NCBI GenBank assembly: GCA_937915065.1
Contig: CALDMR010000027.1
Span: forward strand, 1 to 25,525
Direction of reading: 5' to 3'
From: an uncultured Clostridia bacterium
Lineage (GTDB): Bacteria; Bacillota; Clostridia; Oscillospirales; Oscillospiraceae
DNA length: 25,525 bases
Every line of letters begins with the position of its first letter. The first letter of the stretch is position 1. Shown here in pieces: positions 1 through 7,112 of this stretch. The translations under genes and the position numbers were made by a program. The notes below the pieces were generated by a model. It was not told the DNA's origin and ran no database searches. It was given only the letters and a program-made list of their open reading frames with translations.

Positions 1-151
1 CGAGAATTCCGTGATCGCCGCCGGCTCCATCGTGGTGGAAGATGTGCCTGCCAACTCCGTGGCCGCCGGCGTCCCCGCCAAAGTGATCAAGCGCATGAAT
101 CCGGACACCGCCCAGAAAACCGCCCTGATCGACGCGCTGCGCAAGCTGTAA
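1..151 (+). CDS. Hexapeptide-repeat acyltransferase, C-terminal fragment
   Basis: The gene starts outside the window; 49 codons and a TAA stop (149-151) are visible. The protein ends in a left-handed beta-helix pattern: NSVIAAGSIVVEDVP, then NSVAAGVPAKVIKRM, then a short polar helix. This is the usual end of maltose/galactoside O-acetyltransferases and related LbetaH acyltransferases, where the 'G(V/N)PAK' turn closes the acetyl-CoA-binding domain. The acceptor could be a sugar, serine or an antibiotic, and nothing in the fragment decides this. A strong terminator follows 49 bases after the stop. Family is confident; substrate is unknown. Confidence 0.8.
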   Translation, partial: ENSVIAAGSIVVEDVPANSVAAGVPAKVIKRMNPDTAQKTALIDALRKL

Positions 152-200
152 TCCATTCCAATTCGTTATATTTTATAGCAATAGTTCTTATAGTAATCAA

Positions 201-233
201 AAATCCCCTTTGCGCCCAGCGCAAAGGGGATTT
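201..233 (+). terminator. Rho-independent terminator after the acyltransferase
   Basis: A perfect 15-bp stem (201-215 with 219-233) has a 3-base loop, and a T-run continues to 236. It ends the plus-strand acyltransferase. The minus-strand copy also ends in a short T-run, so it can serve the convergent gene at 238-1250 as well. Confidence 0.9.
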
Positions 234-237
234 TTTC

Positions 238-1250
238 TTATAATTCCATATTGGTCAGCGGGAAAGTCACGCGCCAGTTTCCTGTCGTCTTGGTATCGCA
301 AGTTACGAAATCGCCCCGCAAGGTGTACTTCCCGATCTCGCTTTCCGGCACAGAAAAGATGGTTTCCTGGTAATCCACCCGCTCTCCGCTGTCCGAGACC
401 ATGCAGAAATGGATCGTATTGTCCCCATCAACCAGGGCCCCGGTTTCATCCGCCAGATATACGAAGCCGTGGTTATCATACTCCAGCAGATCCCGCACCG
501 CAGTCTGTACATGGAGCTTCCCGTTTATAGATCCAACACCTGTCACATCAACTCCCCTTACAGGGAATCCTTTCACCGGCGCACCGGGCTGCAGCACGAG
601 ATCAGCTTCTTTCTCCGAATTTCTGCCGCTCCACCCCGTCACATCCGTGGGCTGCATAGTTGCGGCAGGGGCGAGGTCTGCCAGATCGACATCGATCTCC
701 ACGCCTTCATAAAATTGCTTATGGCTCAGAAATTCCCGTACGGTGAATGTGATCTTACTGCCCTCGATTTTGTGGTTCCCCCACTCGGTAATAGTGACGA
801 GAAAGGTGGCTGTGCGCGTGGCTTCTTCGCGCTGCTGTCATAGGGGCAGAGAATATCGCAGCTATCGAACAGGTCTATGGTTTCGTCGATGCGGTCGCCT
901 GCCAGATCCTGCATGGTGACATAAAGCTCCGCCGTGTCGCCGTGGATATAGGAAGCCACCACCTCCATGCGGATGCCGTTGTCCTCACAGGATTTCTGCA
1001 CAGGGGTGAAATACTGGGCCGTAGCCGGGGAAACCGCATACAGCGCCGCCCGAAAGGGTTCCACCGCAGCCGCCATCACGGGAGTGGCCAGCAAGACGCA
1101 GGCCAGCACAGCCGCCGCCACAGCCGCCCTGGGCCGCAGCCTGCATCTCCGTTTTTCATCGCGCGCTCCTTGCAGCACACGCTGTACCACCTGTTCCTTC
1201 GGCGTGCATTGCGCTATCATATGGCAGTATTGTTCTTTCAGCATCATCAT
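238..1250 (-). pseudogene. DUF4179-type anti-sigma-like membrane protein, frameshifted
   Basis: Two reading frames together give one DUF4179-like protein. The first part (1250 to about 838) has a cytoplasmic start, one membrane segment (about residues 42-61) and an extracytoplasmic region ending in DILCPYDSS. After that, the natural continuation (EEATRTATFLVTITEWG, KITFTVREFLSHK and on to the stop at 238) lies in another frame, which is open only from a TGA at 838-840. Read in its own frame, the first part runs into unrelated sequence and stops at 726. From memory, relatives carry some extra residues between these parts, so a small deletion near 838-850 is likely. No slippery site is seen. 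The start overlaps the upstream sigma gene by ATGA, with GGAGG just before three tandem ATG codons. The family usually works as the membrane partner of the adjacent ECF sigma factor. A sequencing error is the main alternative. Confidence 0.75.
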
Positions 1251-1720
1251 TCCTCCAGTCTTTGTCTCAGCATGCGGCGCCCCCGGGTCAGCCGCATGCG
1301 CACAGCAGAGGGCTGCAAACCCAACAGCCCGCCGATCTCTTCTGCGCTCAGTTCTTCATAATAAAACAGATGCAGCACAGCCCGGTATTTGCCAGGCAGG
1401 TTTTGCAGTTCTTCCCAAAGGCGGTTATCCGCCTCCTGCTCAAATGCCAGATCCTCTTCCAAAGGCACCGTGTGCCGTATCCAGGCCGAAGACCAGAACT
1501 TTTTGGCGCAGTTCACTGTCACCCGGATCAGCCATGCCTTCCGATGCTCCTCCGATGAAAACGCAGGATCGGCGCGGAAATAGCGCAAAAACACCTCCTG
1601 ATACACATCCTCCGCGTCAGCGCGCCGGTGCACCTGGGCCAACGCCAGCCGGTATACCAGGTCAGAATATTGACGCACCACGGCTTCCCGCCCGTCCTCT
1701 GGGCCAAACTCCTGTTCCAT
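1247..1720 (-). CDS. ECF-type RNA polymerase sigma factor
   Basis: This 157-residue protein has the two ECF sigma domains. Region 2 is at about residues 15-80, with AEDVYQEVFLRYF and the promoter-melting AWLIRVTVNCAKKFW. Region 4 is at about 100-155, with the helix-turn-helix ELSAEEIGGLLGLQPSAVRMRL. It would direct RNA polymerase to a small regulon, usually envelope or stress genes. The ATG is preceded by AAAGGGGG at a good distance. It overlaps the next gene by 4 bases (ATGA), so translation is probably coupled to the DUF4179 partner, which is frameshifted here. If that partner normally restrains the sigma factor, the sigma factor may be unregulated. I could not find a convincing promoter upstream. 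Confidence 0.9.
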   Translation of the reverse strand: MEQEFGPEDGREAVVRQYSDLVYRLALAQVHRRADAEDVYQEVFLRYFRADPAFSSEEHRKAWLIRVTVNCAKKFWSSAWIRHTVPLEEDLAFEQEADNRLWEELQNLPGKYRAVLHLFYYEELSAEEIGGLLGLQPSAVRMRLTRGRRMLRQRLEE

Positions 1721-1796
1721 ACCCGCCGCCCCCTTTCATCCATAACACCCTGCACGCAGCTTAAAAGCAACCAAGAACGCTTTCTTTTTCAAAAAA

Positions 1797-1826
1797 ATTC
1801 CGGAAACCCCGCAGGATTTCCGGAAT
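1797..1826 (-). terminator. Rho-independent terminator after ftsK
   Basis: A 10-bp perfect stem (1797-1806 with 1817-1826) encloses a 10-base loop. On the minus strand it is followed by a run of seven T (1790s). It lies just beyond the ftsK stop at 1836 and separates ftsK from the sigma factor gene. Confidence 0.85.
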
Positions 1827-1835
1827 GCTCGGAAT

Positions 1836-4580
1836 TTATTCGGATTTTTCAGGTACGTCCTCGTCCCAGGGGGCGCTTTCTTCCCTGCCGCCCTCCGGCA
1901 GCTCGTTGGGAATGGGAATATCGATCTGGCGGGATTCCTCTTCTTCCCCGCCTTCCTCCGGCTCCACCGCGCCGCCGTTCTTATAGGCGTTCCAGGAAGC
2001 CCGGGACACCAGCAGCTGGCGGGGTTTAGACCCCTCGAAGGGGCCCACCACACCGCGCTCTTCCATCTGATCGATCAGACGGGCTGCCCGGGAATAGCCC
2101 AGCTTCAGCCGCCGCTGCAGCATAGACACCGAAGCCTGCCCCGTTTCCAGCAGCACCTCCACCGCATCGTCAAACAGCGGATCCGTATCGTCGGCCACCG
2201 CCTCCGCCGCAGCAGATTTTGCTTCGCTCTTGTCCACCAGGCTCTCTTCAATTTTCTGCATGACCTCGTCAGAGTACTGGGCTTCGCCGCTCCGCTTCAC
2301 AAAATTGACCACCCGATCGATCTCCTCTTCGGTGATCATGCACCCCTGCACGCGCTGGGGCTTGCTGGAGCCCACAGGGAAATACAGCATATCGCCCTTA
2401 CCCACCAGTTTTTCCGCGCCGGTCATATCCAGGATAATGCGCGATTCCATGCTGGAGGCCACGGCAAAGGCAATTCGCGAAGGGATGTTGGCTTTCATAA
2501 TGCCGGTGATAATATCCGCCGAGGGGCGCTGGGTGGCGATCACCAGATGCACGCCGGCAGCGCGGCCCATCTGTGCCACGCGGCAGATGGATTCTTCCAC
2601 CTCCTTGGCCGCCACCATCATCAGGTCGGCCAATTCGTCAATCACCACCACCACCGAGGGCAGTTTTTGCAGGGCTGCGTCCTGTGCAGCCAGATGATTG
2701 AAGGAGGAAAGATCCTTCACATTGTGCTCGGAAAACGCCTTGTAGCGCTTCATCATTTCAAACACGGCCCACTGCAGCGCACCGGCGGCCTTTTTCGGAT
2801 CGGTCACCACCGGAATCAGCAGATGGGGGATGCCGTTATAGGGGTTCAGTTCCACCATCTTCGGATCCACCATAATAAAGCGCACCTCGTCCGGCGTGGC
2901 CTTATACAGCAGACTGACGATCAGCGAGTTGATACACACGGATTTACCGGAACCGGTGGTACCGGCGATCAGCACATGGGGCAATTTACTGATATTGCCC
3001 ACGATATCATGTCCGGCAATGTCTCGGCCGATGGAAAAGGCCACCCGGGACGGGTGATCCCGGAATGTGCGGCCCTCCAACACATCGCGGATCAGTACCA
3101 TGGAGCTGTGCTTATTGGGCACTTCCATGCCGATCACAGAATTTTTCTCCGGGATGGGGGCAATACGGATATTCCCCACGCCCAGGGCCAGGGCCAGGTC
3201 ATCGGACAGGGATGTGACCTTGCTCAGCTTCACGCCCTGCTCCAGCTGGAACTCATAGCGGGTGACCGAGGGGCCCCGCACCACATCCCCCGCCTGGGCG
3301 CGAATCCCGAAGCTGGACAGGGTATTGCACAGGCGCTCCAGATTCTGCTCCTGTTCGGCCCGGGCCTGGGCCACATTGCCGGGATGTACATCACTCAGCA
3401 GATCATAGGGCGGATATTCATAGGGGCTTTCTGCCGCCTGCTGCCCTTCGATCTCCGCCGTCACGGCGGCAGTGGCTGCGGCAACTTCCACCGCCGTCTG
3501 CTTTTTGCCGGGCACCTTCCCCTCCGGGGCCGGCTTTTCTTCCGGCGCAGGTTTTTCCTCTGCCGGTTTCACCCGCTCCTCTACCCCGCCGGAACTGGCC
3601 GCCGGAGCCGGAGTATCCACCGCCGACGCCTGCGGCGCCGCAGCTTCTGCCGTTATCGGTTCCGGCTCTGTTTTGGGGGCGGTCTCTTCCGGCAGCGCTG
3701 CCGCCGGCTCCGCGCCGCTCAGCAGTTCATGGGGCTTCGGCACATTGGCCTTGCGGTTGAAAAATCCCTTCCGCACCTGCGGCTCCTCCATGGGTTTCGG
3801 CTGCTGTTCCGCGGCCCGGCTGCGCAGCGCGCTCGCCGGTTCATCGTCCAGGGGGATGTCGATCTGCGGCCGGGGGCGGCGGGCCGTTTCCTTAATGGTA
3901 ATGCGGGCATCGCTGCGCCCGGGGCGCGCCTCCTCCGGTTCCGGTTCATATTCCACCCGGCGGCTCCGGGAGCGCTCATACACCGTTTTCGGATTCACCT
4001 GCAACGCAAACAGCAGGCACACCGCCGCCAGGAGGACGCACACCGTTACCGATGCAAAGACGCCAAACAGCCGCTCGAACCCAAAGCCGATACCGCCGCA
4101 CACCACGCCGCCGCTGGTCAGCGCCACGCCCGATTGATACAGCGCCGCCACAATGCCAAAGGTGGAGGCAAATTCCTGCTTGCAAAGCAGCATCTGCAAA
4201 ATGACGCCAATGGTAACCGGCGCAATGAGCATGCAGGCCACCCGCAGCCGCACCGGGCGGCCATGGTGGATCAGCAGAATCAGCCCCGTCAGCAAAAAGG
4301 CAGGGGGGATGACCCAGAAGCCATAGCCAAACAGCCCCTTGAGCAGATTGGAAAACAGGTGAATAAAAATCGCATCCGTCTGAAAATATCCCACGCCGGA
4401 GAACAGCGCCAAAATCAGGAATACGATTCCACCGATCTCCCGGCGAATGGGCTTTTGGGCCGGCGCGGCTGCCGCGCGGCTGCCCCCCCTTTTCGCCGAA
4501 GAGGAACCGCCCTTTCCGCTACTTTTTCCCCTGCCCGCGGCAGTCGATGAAGTTTTCTTTTTGCGTTGTGTTTCTGCCAT
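1836..4580 (-). CDS. ftsK: FtsK/SpoIIIE DNA translocase
   Basis: The hexameric ATPase pumps chromosomal DNA through the division or sporulation septum. The 914 residues divide as follows. Residues 1-45 are a basic Lys/Ser/Ala tail. About four or five membrane helices lie between 48 and 195. A long Pro/Glu/Ala-rich linker runs to about 385. The RecA-like motor follows, with Walker A GTTGSGKS near 540 and Walker B VVVVIDELADLMM near 645. A C-terminal winged-helix gamma domain sits at about 795-855 (DPLFDDAVEVLLETGQASVS), the part that reads KOPS/SRS-type polarity sites. An acidic tail ends the protein. The ATG has AGAGAGG 8 bases upstream. It could be the division FtsK or the sporulation SpoIIIE; the sequence alone does not separate them. 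It sits downstream of uppP, across the repeat region, and ends at its own terminator. Confidence 0.96.
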   Translation of the reverse strand: MAETQRKKKTSSTAAGRGKSSGKGGSSSAKRGGSRAAAAPAQKPIRREIGGIVFLILALFSGVGYFQTDAIFIHLFSNLLKGLFGYGFWVIPPAFLLTGLILLIHHGRPVRLRVACMLIAPVTIGVILQMLLCKQEFASTFGIVAALYQSGVALTSGGVVCGGIGFGFERLFGVFASVTVCVLLAAVCLLFALQVNPKTVYERSRSRRVEYEPEPEEARPGRSDARITIKETARRPRPQIDIPLDDEPASALRSRAAEQQPKPMEEPQVRKGFFNRKANVPKPHELLSGAEPAAALPEETAPKTEPEPITAEAAAPQASAVDTPAPAASSGGVEERVKPAEEKPAPEEKPAPEGKVPGKKQTAVEVAAATAAVTAEIEGQQAAESPYEYPPYDLLSDVHPGNVAQARAEQEQNLERLCNTLSSFGIRAQAGDVVRGPSVTRYEFQLEQGVKLSKVTSLSDDLALALGVGNIRIAPIPEKNSVIGMEVPNKHSSMVLIRDVLEGRTFRDHPSRVAFSIGRDIAGHDIVGNISKLPHVLIAGTTGSGKSVCINSLIVSLLYKATPDEVRFIMVDPKMVELNPYNGIPHLLIPVVTDPKKAAGALQWAVFEMMKRYKAFSEHNVKDLSSFNHLAAQDAALQKLPSVVVVIDELADLMMVAAKEVEESICRVAQMGRAAGVHLVIATQRPSADIITGIMKANIPSRIAFAVASSMESRIILDMTGAEKLVGKGDMLYFPVGSSKPQRVQGCMITEEEIDRVVNFVKRSGEAQYSDEVMQKIEESLVDKSEAKSAAAEAVADDTDPLFDDAVEVLLETGQASVSMLQRRLKLGYSRAARLIDQMEERGVVGPFEGSKPRQLLVSRASWNAYKNGGAVEPEEGGEEEESRQIDIPIPNELPEGGREESAPWDEDVPEKSE

Positions 4581-4634
4581 GAAAAAAACCTCTCTGAACT
4601 ACAAAAGCACATATACCAACAGCTGATTTTATGC

Positions 4635-4681
4635 GGGGCAAATGAATTGCCCCTGCGCCAAGATTTTTGCTTTGCAAAAAT
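4635..4681. repeat. Double-hairpin palindromic element, copy 1
   Basis: Two adjacent inverted repeats are seen. The first is GGGGCAA / TTGCCCC with loop ATGAA (4635-4653). The second is ATTTTTGC / GCAAAAAT with loop TTT (4663-4681). The same pair recurs at 4852-4898. It resembles dispersed intergenic REP-like repeats; whether it occurs elsewhere in this genome cannot be seen here. Confidence 0.75.
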
Positions 4682-4727
4682 GCTTGCACGCCACACCAGC
4701 GGCGCCGGCAAGTTCGGCTTTTACGCC

Positions 4728-4799
4728 TTACAGCACGATAGACAGCACAATCGTCAGCGCACCCACTGCCCAACAGTAATAAGAGAACGCGCCGAACTT
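4728..4799 (-). pseudogene. Duplicated 3' end of uppP
   Basis: Read on the minus strand this is KFGAFSYYCWAV, then GALTIVLSIVL and a stop, identical in protein to the last 23 residues of the intact uppP at 4945. Its two base differences from the intact gene are both third-position synonymous changes (GGT for GGC, TGT for TGC). Upstream it continues into sequence with no similarity to UppP and no plausible ribosome binding site, so I call it a dead fragment. A minus-strand reading frame does run through it from inside copy 2 of the repeat, but it starts in palindromic repeat DNA. Confidence 0.8.
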
Positions 4800-4850
4800 T
4801 CTTCCCAACAAATCTCCGATTTGCCGGGAACCCTTGATTGCACATTGCTC

Positions 4851-5016
4851 CGGGGCAAATGAATTGCCCCTGCGCCAAGATTTTTGCTTTGCAAAAATGC
4901 TTGCACGCCACACCAGCGGCGCCGGCAAGTTCGGCTTTTACGCCTTACAGCACGATAGACAGCACAATCGTCAGCGCGCCCACTGCCCAGCAGTAATAAG
5001 AGAACGCGCCGAACTT
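4851..5016. repeat. 166-bp direct repeat, copy 2 (overlaps the real uppP end)
   Basis: Partner of 4634-4799. It includes the true end of uppP (4945-5016) and the intergenic sequence after it, ending in the double-hairpin element at 4852-4898. On the minus strand these hairpins lie 46 to 93 bases after the uppP stop and could act as a transcript end, though there is no clean T-run. Confidence 0.95.
4852..4898. repeat. Double-hairpin palindromic element, copy 2
   Basis: Identical to 4635-4681: a GGGGCAA / TTGCCCC stem followed by an ATTTTTGC / GCAAAAAT stem. It lies just beyond the 3' end of the intact uppP. Confidence 0.75.
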
Positions 5017-5778
5017 GCCTTTTTCTGTGACAAATTTCAGCAGACGGATGGACAGGTAGCCCAGCACCGCCGCAGTGGCTACGCCGGAAATATAAGCCGG
5101 GATCAGGGTCATATCGATCCCCGCTGCCAAACAATCCTTCAGATTCAAAATATTTGCGCCCAAAATGGCGGGAATCGACATCAAGAAAGAATAGCGCAAA
5201 GCAAAGCGGCGATCCAGGCCCAGGAAGCAGCCCACAGACACCGTAGTACCGGAGCGGGAAATGCCGGGCAGCGTGGCAAATGCCTGGGCCACACCGATCA
5301 GCAGCACATCACGCAGGCGCACGCTGTTGGCTGTTTTATGGCCGTGGTTATGCCGGTCACTGAAAAACAGCAGCACACCGGTCACCAGCAGGGCGCAGCC
5401 CACGAAAATGGTGTTGCTGCCCAAGCCCTCGATGGCATCCTTGATGGGCACAATGGCAAACAGGGGCAGGGTGCCGATGATGATCAGCAGGATCATCCGG
5501 CGGTTAGGCGGCACCGGCGTGGGCGTGGTACCCTTGGCCAGATCCCGCACACCGAAGAAAAATTCCCGGATCATATCAGCGATATCCGGCCAGTAGGCAA
5601 TGAATACCGCAATCAGCGTACCCAAATGCAGCAGCACGTCAAAGGTGCCGTCTGCGCTGCCTTCCAGTTTGATGCCCAGCAGGTTCTGCGCAATGGCCAG
5701 ATGACCGGAACTGGAAATCGGCAAAAATTCGGCGACGCCCTGGATCACGCCAAGGATCACCGCAGAGAGAATAGACAT
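4945..5778 (-). CDS. uppP: Undecaprenyl-diphosphatase (BacA family)
   Basis: This membrane enzyme removes a phosphate from undecaprenyl pyrophosphate, recycling the lipid carrier for peptidoglycan synthesis and giving tolerance to bacitracin. The 277 residues are hydrophobic throughout, as expected for BacA. Both signature regions are present: GVIQGVAEFLPISSSGH near residue 10 and LPGISRSGTTVS near 170, which supply the catalytic Glu, Ser and Arg residues. Length is normal for the family. The ATG has AAAGGA about 10 bases upstream. It is preceded by a candidate promoter and a leader with alternative hairpins. Its last 23 codons are duplicated just downstream. Confidence 0.97.
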   Translation of the reverse strand: MSILSAVILGVIQGVAEFLPISSSGHLAIAQNLLGIKLEGSADGTFDVLLHLGTLIAVFIAYWPDIADMIREFFFGVRDLAKGTTPTPVPPNRRMILLIIIGTLPLFAIVPIKDAIEGLGSNTIFVGCALLVTGVLLFFSDRHNHGHKTANSVRLRDVLLIGVAQAFATLPGISRSGTTVSVGCFLGLDRRFALRYSFLMSIPAILGANILNLKDCLAAGIDMTLIPAYISGVATAAVLGYLSIRLLKFVTEKGKFGAFSYYCWAVGALTIVLSIVL

Positions 5779-5823
5779 AGATGTAAAATCCTTTCTTGAG
5801 AGGTATGTGTCCGCATATCATGC

Positions 5824-5856
5824 GGGCATTTTCCAGAAATGCCCACAAAAGGGCAT
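5824..5856 (-). promoter_or_regulatory. uppP leader with two mutually exclusive hairpins
   Basis: Three related segments occur: GGGCAT at 5824-5829, ATGCCC at 5839-5844 and GGGCAT at 5851-5856. The middle one can pair with either neighbour, giving an 8-bp stem (5824-5831 with 5837-5844) or a 6-bp stem (5839-5844 with 5851-5856). Both would be in the untranslated leader of uppP. There is no T-run, so this is not a standard attenuator. Function is an inference only. Confidence 0.35.
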
Positions 5857-5885
5857 ATTATATAGTATCACATCCTTTTGTGGGA
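5857..5885 (-). promoter_or_regulatory. Candidate promoter for uppP
   Basis: A perfect -10 box, TATAAT, lies at 5857-5862 on the minus strand. The -35 region 16-17 bases upstream (TCCCAC/CCCACA) matches the consensus poorly. It would give a leader of about 70 bases before the uppP start. Confidence 0.4.
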
Positions 5886-5921
5886 TACCAGTCTTTTTCA
5901 GAAATCTAAACCAAAAAATAA

Positions 5922-5953
5922 GAAACGCATTTCGGTTCTCCAAAATGCGTTTC
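5922..5953 (-). terminator. Rho-independent terminator after rnc
   Basis: An 11-bp stem (5922-5932 with 5943-5953) has a 10-base loop. On the minus strand it is followed by a T-rich run (5911-5921). It lies 13 bases after the rnc stop and ends the acpP-rnc transcript. Confidence 0.85.
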
Positions 5954-5965
5954 TCCCTTTTTCAT

Positions 5966-6643
5966 TCAGTGCTCCAGTTTGCGGATCGCCGCCCGGGCAG
6001 CCGCCTGTTCGGCTTCCTTTTTGCTGTGGCCGCTGCCTGTGCCCACTCCCTCGCCGTTGAGCAGCACCTCAGCGACGAACGTTTTGTTGTGATCCGGCCC
6101 GCTTTCGCCCACCATGCGGTAGCTCAGCTGCTGGCCGCTTTTGCGCTGCACCAGCTCCTGCAGGGCCGTTTTATAGTCCTGCACCAACTGCTCTGCGTGC
6201 TCGCCTTCCTGATCCAGCAAAACCCTGTGGATCAGCGCCGAGGCCGCCTCAATGCCTCCGTCCAGATAAACAGCAGCAAACACCGCCTCCGTCGCATCGG
6301 CCAGGATCGACGCCCGGTGGCGGCCGCCGCCGGCTTCTTCGCCCTTGCCCAGCTTCAGATACTTGCCCAGATCCAGCATTTTGGCCACTTCATGCAGGCT
6401 CTGCTCGCACACCAACGCTGCGCGCTGGCGGGTCAGATCGCCTTCCGGCAGATCGCGGTGCAGCTCAAACAAGAATTCTGCGGTCACAAAGCCCAGCACA
6501 CTGTCGCCCAGAAACTCCAGCCGCTCGTTGCTGGATTCTCCCTGCGCGCGGTGCTCGTTTGCGTAAGAACTGTGGTTCAGCGCCTCGGACAGCAGGGATG
6601 GATTCCGAAATACATATCCCAGTTTTTCTTCCAATTCCATCAT
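5966..6643 (-). CDS. rnc: Ribonuclease III
   Basis: It cleaves double-stranded RNA in rRNA maturation and mRNA turnover. The 225 residues contain the RNase III signature NERLEFLGDSVLG (residues 39-51, with the catalytic Glu43 and Asp47) and the second metal-binding site DATEA (116-120). A C-terminal double-stranded RNA-binding domain covers about 155-225, with GSGHSKKEAEQAAARAAI as its final helix. Two tandem ATGs are present; AGGAGA lies about 10 bases before the first. The gene follows acpP after 53 bases, the common Firmicutes order plsX/acpP/rnc, and ends at a clear terminator. Confidence 0.97.
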   Translation of the reverse strand: MMELEEKLGYVFRNPSLLSEALNHSSYANEHRAQGESSNERLEFLGDSVLGFVTAEFLFELHRDLPEGDLTRQRAALVCEQSLHEVAKMLDLGKYLKLGKGEEAGGGRHRASILADATEAVFAAVYLDGGIEAASALIHRVLLDQEGEHAEQLVQDYKTALQELVQRKSGQQLSYRMVGESGPDHNKTFVAEVLLNGEGVGTGSGHSKKEAEQAAARAAIRKLEH

Positions 6644-6696
6644 GGCTCTCCCATCTCCTTTTCTGTCCGTTTCTTTTCCGATGCAGCGACCGGCGC

Positions 6697-6945
6697 TTAT
6701 GCTTCCATCTTTTTGAGGATATAATTGACCACGTCGCCCACCGTTTTGATCTTTTCCAAAACGCCCTCTTCGGTTTCGCCGATATCAAACTCATCCTCCA
6801 GGCACATGGCCAGATCCACCAGATCCAGGGAATCGGCCTCCAGATCGTCCTCAAAGGCTGTGGTCATAGCAATGTCATCAGCATTTACTTCAAGCTGCTC
6901 GGCAATCAAGACCCGCACCTTGTCAAAAATTTCTTCTGCAGTCAC
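6697..6945 (-). CDS. acpP: Acyl carrier protein
   Basis: The small acidic protein carries growing fatty acyl chains on a phosphopantetheine arm. With the GTG start chosen here it has 82 residues, the usual size. The attachment site is Ser39 in EADSLDLVDL. I chose the GTG at 6943-6945 because GGGAGG lies 7 bases upstream; a longer reading frame upstream adds 25 residues not found in ACPs and has no ribosome binding site. It stands between plsX (phospholipid entry of acyl groups) and rnc, and has its own strong promoter and a structured leader. Confidence 0.96.
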   Translation of the reverse strand: MTAEEIFDKVRVLIAEQLEVNADDIAMTTAFEDDLEADSLDLVDLAMCLEDEFDIGETEEGVLEKIKTVGDVVNYILKKMEA

Positions 6946-6972
6946 AGGAAATCCTCCCTTACAATTTTGCTT

Positions 6973-7003
6973 ACCGGCGCCGCTGTGCGGCAAATACGCC
7001 GGT
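6973..7003 (-). promoter_or_regulatory. GC-rich hairpin in the acpP leader
   Basis: ACCGGC-GCCGC / GCGGC-(6-base bulge)-GCCGGT forms an 11-bp stem with a 3-base loop, between the promoter and the ribosome binding site of acpP. It has no T-run. It could stabilise the abundant acpP mRNA or regulate it; the sequence does not say which. Confidence 0.4.
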
Positions 7004-7031
7004 GTGCCTCTTTCCGGCACCAGATAACCAG

Positions 7032-7060
7032 ATAATAGAGCATTCTATCCGGCCTGTCAA
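7032..7060 (-). promoter_or_regulatory. Sigma-A type promoter for acpP-rnc
   Basis: On the minus strand a perfect TTGACA (7055-7060) and TATTAT (7032-7037) are separated by exactly 17 bases. It lies in the gap after plsX, so acpP and rnc can be transcribed apart from the upstream operon. Confidence 0.85.
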
Positions 7061-7112
7061 TAGACAACTTTACTTCCCATGTCTATTTCTTTTTATCAGC
7101 CGTGCCGGCGGA

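Larger units (their letters stand above)
4634..4799. repeat. 166-bp direct repeat, copy 1 (uppP tail plus palindromic element)
   Basis: The stretch is repeated at 4851-5016 with a constant offset of 217 bases; I count 164 of 166 positions identical. It contains a double-hairpin element, a short spacer, and a copy of the last 23 codons plus stop of uppP. Copy 1 is cut off from the rest of uppP by an unrelated-looking 51-bp stretch (4800-4850). The 364 bp between ftsK and uppP (4581-4944) hold nothing else that I recognise. Confidence 0.95.

Noticed and set aside
834..852. Programmed frameshifting in the DUF4179 gene
   Set aside because: No slippery heptamer or downstream structure is visible, and the domain seems to have lost residues at the junction, so an indel is simpler.
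2547..4550. A 667-codon open frame on the plus strand
   Set aside because: It is antisense to ftsK, with low-complexity His/Arg/Gln composition and no recognisable domain.
4728..4928. A 66-codon minus-strand frame running from copy 2 of the repeat through the uppP tail copy
   Set aside because: It begins in palindromic repeat DNA and has no ribosome binding site. Such frames in intergenic repeats are usually spurious.
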